From Rufibacter immobilis (lineage in GTDB: Bacteria; Bacteroidota; Bacteroidia; Cytophagales; Hymenobacteraceae): a stretch of 64,000 nucleotides of DNA. Below the pieces are notes generated by a model, which had not been told where the DNA came from, did no database searches, and was given only the letters and a program-made list of their open reading frames with translations. Of this stretch, positions 60,996 through 64,000 are shown piece by piece. How positions within the stretch are numbered: position 1 is the first letter of the stretch; the number at the start of each line of letters is the position of its first letter. Position numbers and translations under genes: made by a program. Location of the stretch: NCBI RefSeq assembly GCF_003721565.1, contig NZ_RJJE01000009.1:310001-374000 (forward strand), read 5' to 3'.

Positions 60996-62765
60996 TTATT
61001 CCTTTTGCAGCAGAGCTTCCAAGCCATTGGCCAGGTACACCAGCGGGGCGTTCCAGTTAATGGCGATTTCGTTGGAGGCGTAAGAACAATCATCATCGGT
61101 GTACATTTCATCTGGCGAGGTGGCGGTATAGGTGGGGCATTTGTCCTGCCGGTTGGCCTGCCCGTTGGGTCCGCCTGCCAGCAGGCCCGGCACCGGCTCG
61201 GCAATCCCATCGGCCATGGACGGACGGTGGTGCGGGTGCCGGGTAGACTTCTGGCCGTACCCGGTGACAAAGGAGAAGCCAGTGGCGTTTCTGCCCAGCA
61301 GGTAATCCAGGTTAGAGAGGGCTGCGTGCAGGTATTTTCTGTCTGAGGTGATCCTGAATGCCTGCAGCAGCGCAATGCCCTGGTTGGCGGCATTGGAACT
61401 ACTCCCCCAGTTGTAGTCCCTTTCAGTTTTGCCCATGACGGTGCGGTAAGCACGGTCATGGGCACCGGCCATCAGTTCATCGGCGAAAGCCACCAGACGT
61501 TTCTGGAGCAGGGGCAGGTCTTTCTTGGCTACCGGAGTCAGTTCTTTGGAAAACCGGGCCAGCGAGTAATACCCCAATAGCCGCACCTGCCCCCAGGAGG
61601 GCAGCGGCATCTTGTCGTCTGGGAACAGGTTTACGGCGGTGTAGTAGCGGTCCTGTTTAGTGGTGAGGTACAGCTCGGCGGCGGCCCAGATAAACTCGTC
61701 CTGGAAGTCTTTGTCGCCGTAGGCACCCGTGGAGATCTGGGGCTGGAACTCCTTATTAATAGCCTCCTGGTTGTATTCTACCTTTGGGTTTTGCTGCGCC
61801 CAGGCGAAGGCTTTGGTGGCGGCGGTGAGGCAGGAATCTGCCAGGCCTGGAAATGCTTTGGGGAACTTCCCGTACACCCGGCTGGCCTGCGCCATTACGG
61901 CGGCAAAATCCAGGCTGGCGGCGGTCCCCTTCTGCACCACGTAGCGCGGGTTCTGGGCCTGGTGCGGCATAATGATCCCGTCAAAGGCCGGATTGGTGAG
62001 TTTATGGTACACGCCGCCGTCCTGCGGGTCCTGCATGGTGAGCATCCAGCGGAGGTTCCACAGCACCTCGTCCAGGAGATCGGGCACCTGGTTTCCGCTT
62101 TCCGGAATGTTCAGAGACTGCTTCTGGAAGTACTCCGGAAAATCCTCATACCCCGACAGCAAAGTACCCATGGTGATGCCGCTGTTCACAATGTACTTGT
62201 TATAATCTCCGGCATCATACCAACCCCGGGGCGAGGAAATCACGGAGCCGGCGGGCCGCTGGGGCGAGGCCGCCGACGGGTGGATGAGCACCTGCGTGTC
62301 TGGGTGCCCGGCGGGCCGGGGCCACTGGCCTGCATACTGCTGGGGCAGTTCTGAAAACGTACGCTGGTAGTAAAACCCTTTGATGGAAGCCGCCGCCACC
62401 GCCTCATGCACCTTGGGTTTCACCTCAAATGTGTACGAGGTTCCCTTGCCGGGTATTTCCAGCACAAAGGTTCCAGTTTGCCGCAGTGAACTGAAATCAG
62501 CGACCCGCGTCGGTTTTTTGGAGAACTCGGCCGGTTTCATGGGAGCGAGTTTGCCGCTGAAAACGGTTTTCTTCCCGTCTGCGGTCTTCACGTGAAACAC
62601 GGTCTCCTTCAGCTCGCCCACCACTACCGCCACTTTGGGGGCCGCCGGGTAAAAGCCCACTTGGTTTAACCTGATTTCCTCTGAAGGGGCCTGTGCCATT
62701 GCCGCTCGCCCCGTACCTCCTAACAGAAGGCCCAGCAGCAGCGGACGCCAAAATTTCTTGCGCAT
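60996..62765 (-). CDS. Glycoside hydrolase family 9 endoglucanase
   Basis: A 589-residue exported GH9 enzyme hydrolysing beta-1,4-glucosidic bonds with inversion. After the signal peptide (LLLGLLLGGTGRAAMAQ), an N-terminal Ig-like CelD_N domain (EIRLNQVGFYPAAPKVAVVV) precedes the (alpha/alpha)6 barrel. The catalytic acidic residues are in GWYDAGDYNKYIVNSG (about residue 185) and the C-terminal SNEIAINWNAPLVYLANGL (Glu about 569); the His motif is STRHPHHRPS. The start codon directly follows the stop of the GH74-like gene, so they are translationally coupled. Confidence 0.95.
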   Translation of the reverse strand: MRKKFWRPLLLGLLLGGTGRAAMAQAPSEEIRLNQVGFYPAAPKVAVVVGELKETVFHVKTADGKKTVFSGKLAPMKPAEFSKKPTRVADFSSLRQTGTFVLEIPGKGTSYTFEVKPKVHEAVAAASIKGFYYQRTFSELPQQYAGQWPRPAGHPDTQVLIHPSAASPQRPAGSVISSPRGWYDAGDYNKYIVNSGITMGTLLSGYEDFPEYFQKQSLNIPESGNQVPDLLDEVLWNLRWMLTMQDPQDGGVYHKLTNPAFDGIIMPHQAQNPRYVVQKGTAASLDFAAVMAQASRVYGKFPKAFPGLADSCLTAATKAFAWAQQNPKVEYNQEAINKEFQPQISTGAYGDKDFQDEFIWAAAELYLTTKQDRYYTAVNLFPDDKMPLPSWGQVRLLGYYSLARFSKELTPVAKKDLPLLQKRLVAFADELMAGAHDRAYRTVMGKTERDYNWGSSSNAANQGIALLQAFRITSDRKYLHAALSNLDYLLGRNATGFSFVTGYGQKSTRHPHHRPSMADGIAEPVPGLLAGGPNGQANRQDKCPTYTATSPDEMYTDDDCSYASNEIAINWNAPLVYLANGLEALLQKE

Positions 62766-64000
62766 TTATTGTTTTATGATTTTAACCGTTCTCTCTTTGT
62801 CTTTCCACTGAGTTTTGAGCAAGTACAAACCTACCGGAAGCTTACCCCCTACCTCACTGGTACCGGTGCTGGTGCCCGCCTCCAGCAATACCCCCGCCAC
62901 GTTTCTGATCTCATACCGGAACGGGTGCGCTGCCTGCACTTTTATACTCTTTTGAAATGGATTGGGCCAATACCGTAACGCTATCCGTTCTTCTTCAGAT
63001 GCACTGTTGACAATGCCACTGCTGTTCCCGTAGATGATTCCGCGCCCAGCCGTAGCCAGGTAGACGCGCCCGTACACCCGCGGGTCACCGGTGATGTCAT
63101 TGATGCCGCCAAAGTGGTGTTGGTCATCGTTGAGACGGACCCAGGTGGTGCCTTCATCGTCTGAGCGGAAGAAGCCCAGCAAGTTATCTACTTTCCCAAC
63201 CAGATAGACTGCCGGATAGGTCTTGCCCTCCTTCGGCTTCCCGAACCCTACTTTAGTGGCCTCCTGCACATGGGCAAGACGGGTAAAAGAGGCTCCTGAG
63301 TTAGTGGACCGGTACAAGCCGTTGGTGGTATGGGTAAGCCAGAGGTCGCCTTCCTTGCCGTACGCCGGTACAGCATTGGCGGCCCACATTTGCCAGCTGG
63401 CCAGCGCAGGCAGATTGGAAGCCCCGGTGGTGAACGAAGCACCGCCGTCTGTACTTACCAACACCCTCCCGGCCTCAGCATCATATACATAGAATTTCTG
63501 CGGATTAACTCTATCTGCCATGGGTTTGAGTCCTGCTCTGGAGACACCGGCGGAGGCTGTCCAGGTAGTGCCCCGGTTGCGGGAATAATACACAGATACC
63601 GCATTGTTTCCCGGAGCCCACACCAAGGTACTGCCGTCGGCGGAAACTGCCACCACGCCGCCGCCCGTAGTGCCCGCCGGGAAACTCCCGAAGGAGGTCC
63701 AGGTAGTGCCGCCGTCTCTGGAGTAGGCACCATATTTCCCCTCGGCGCCGTAGTGGACGCGCGCCATGAATTCGGGTTGGTTGGGGGCGTAGTCAATCCA
63801 GGTGTTGGTGCCGAAGCGGGGAGTCAATCGGCCCGTAGCCGGAGATGCGTCCAGGTTATCGTGCCGGAAACCGTCTATATCCCCGATGGCGCTGACCAGA
63901 GACGCCCCGCTTGGCGGACTGATGAGCTTGAGCGGCACGGTTTCCTCCAAGCCTTTGTTTTGGAACGCCCAGGCGACGGGTTGGTTCTGGTCTGCTGCCT
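62766..64000 (-). CDS. GH74-like xyloglucanase with T9SS sorting domain, C-terminal part
   Basis: The C-terminal about 411 residues of a large exported enzyme; the frame is open at the window edge, so the N-terminal propeller and the signal peptide are outside. AIGDIDGFRHDN and the segment DDQHHFGGINDITGDPRVYG are hallmarks of GH74 endo-xyloglucanases; BNR-type blades (STDGGASFTTG, RSTNSGASFTRLA) are repeated. The last about 75 residues (ALRYWPNPFQKSIKV ... GLYLLKTQWKDKERTVKIIK) are a type IX secretion C-terminal sorting domain, so the protein is secreted or anchored at the surface. It is followed without a gap by the GH9 gene. Confidence 0.9.
   Translation of the reverse strand, partial: AADQNQPVAWAFQNKGLEETVPLKLISPPSGASLVSAIGDIDGFRHDNLDASPATGRLTPRFGTNTWIDYAPNQPEFMARVHYGAEGKYGAYSRDGGTTWTSFGSFPAGTTGGGVVAVSADGSTLVWAPGNNAVSVYYSRNRGTTWTASAGVSRAGLKPMADRVNPQKFYVYDAEAGRVLVSTDGGASFTTGASNLPALASWQMWAANAVPAYGKEGDLWLTHTTNGLYRSTNSGASFTRLAHVQEATKVGFGKPKEGKTYPAVYLVGKVDNLLGFFRSDDEGTTWVRLNDDQHHFGGINDITGDPRVYGRVYLATAGRGIIYGNSSGIVNSASEEERIALRYWPNPFQKSIKVQAAHPFRYEIRNVAGVLLEAGTSTGTSEVGGKLPVGLYLLKTQWKDKERTVKIIKQ

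Overview
The window comes from a member of the Bacteroidota, most likely order Cytophagales, family Hymenobacteraceae (Rufibacter/Pontibacter-like; the genus is an inference). The evidence is a SusC/SusD pair, the type IX secretion regulator PorX and a T9SS C-terminal sorting domain, Bacteroidota-type -7 promoter boxes (TAnnTTTG), few Shine-Dalgarno sequences and many small lipoproteins. No rRNA, tRNA or CRISPR array was found.

Layout. 0-3.4 kb: acetate uptake and activation (actP end, acs). 3.5-9.7 kb: small proteins, a methyltransferase/UbiA pair, an ECF sigma factor with a membrane partner, and a frameshifted lipoprotein gene. 9.8-11.8 kb: an AT-rich stretch with an alpha/beta hydrolase and two genes that each end in an attC-like hairpin, one of them a WapI-type immunity gene. 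12-36.5 kb: mostly core genes (rho, serS, GT9, M28, ABC-F, subtilase, surE, M14 peptidase, ABC exporter, ribBA, dnaG) with lipoproteins and one barrel pseudogene between them. 36.7-40.8 kb: an AT-richer block in which two related lipoprotein genes flank an ECF sigma factor and a combined anti-sigma/beta-barrel protein. 41-49.9 kb: Fe-S assembly (Mrp, NifU-like), fumarylacetoacetase and flavin reductase, ald-tsaE-porX, and an HD hydrolase. 50-64 kb: a polysaccharide utilization locus on the minus strand, read GH74-like, GH9, GH3, SusC, SusD, two surface glycan-binding proteins, ending in a perfect 32-bp hairpin. The enzyme set points to xyloglucan or another beta-1,4-glucan; the GH74-like protein has a T9SS signal, which fits porX being nearby.

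The most striking non-coding signal is a 40-52 bp palindrome, core GTTTAGGGGCT-T5-NN-A5-AGCCCCTAAAC, present in about 18 full and 8 partial copies, nearly always at gene ends. Its outer arms differ between loci but stay self-complementary. A second non-coding family of about 200-220 bp has three copies sharing a nearly invariant 50-bp core (1248, 15619, 28303). A MITE-like element at 42643-42818 lies between two copies of a promoter -7 box upstream of fahA. The attC-like cassettes at 10.7-11.8 kb are the best candidate for an uncharacterised mobile system.
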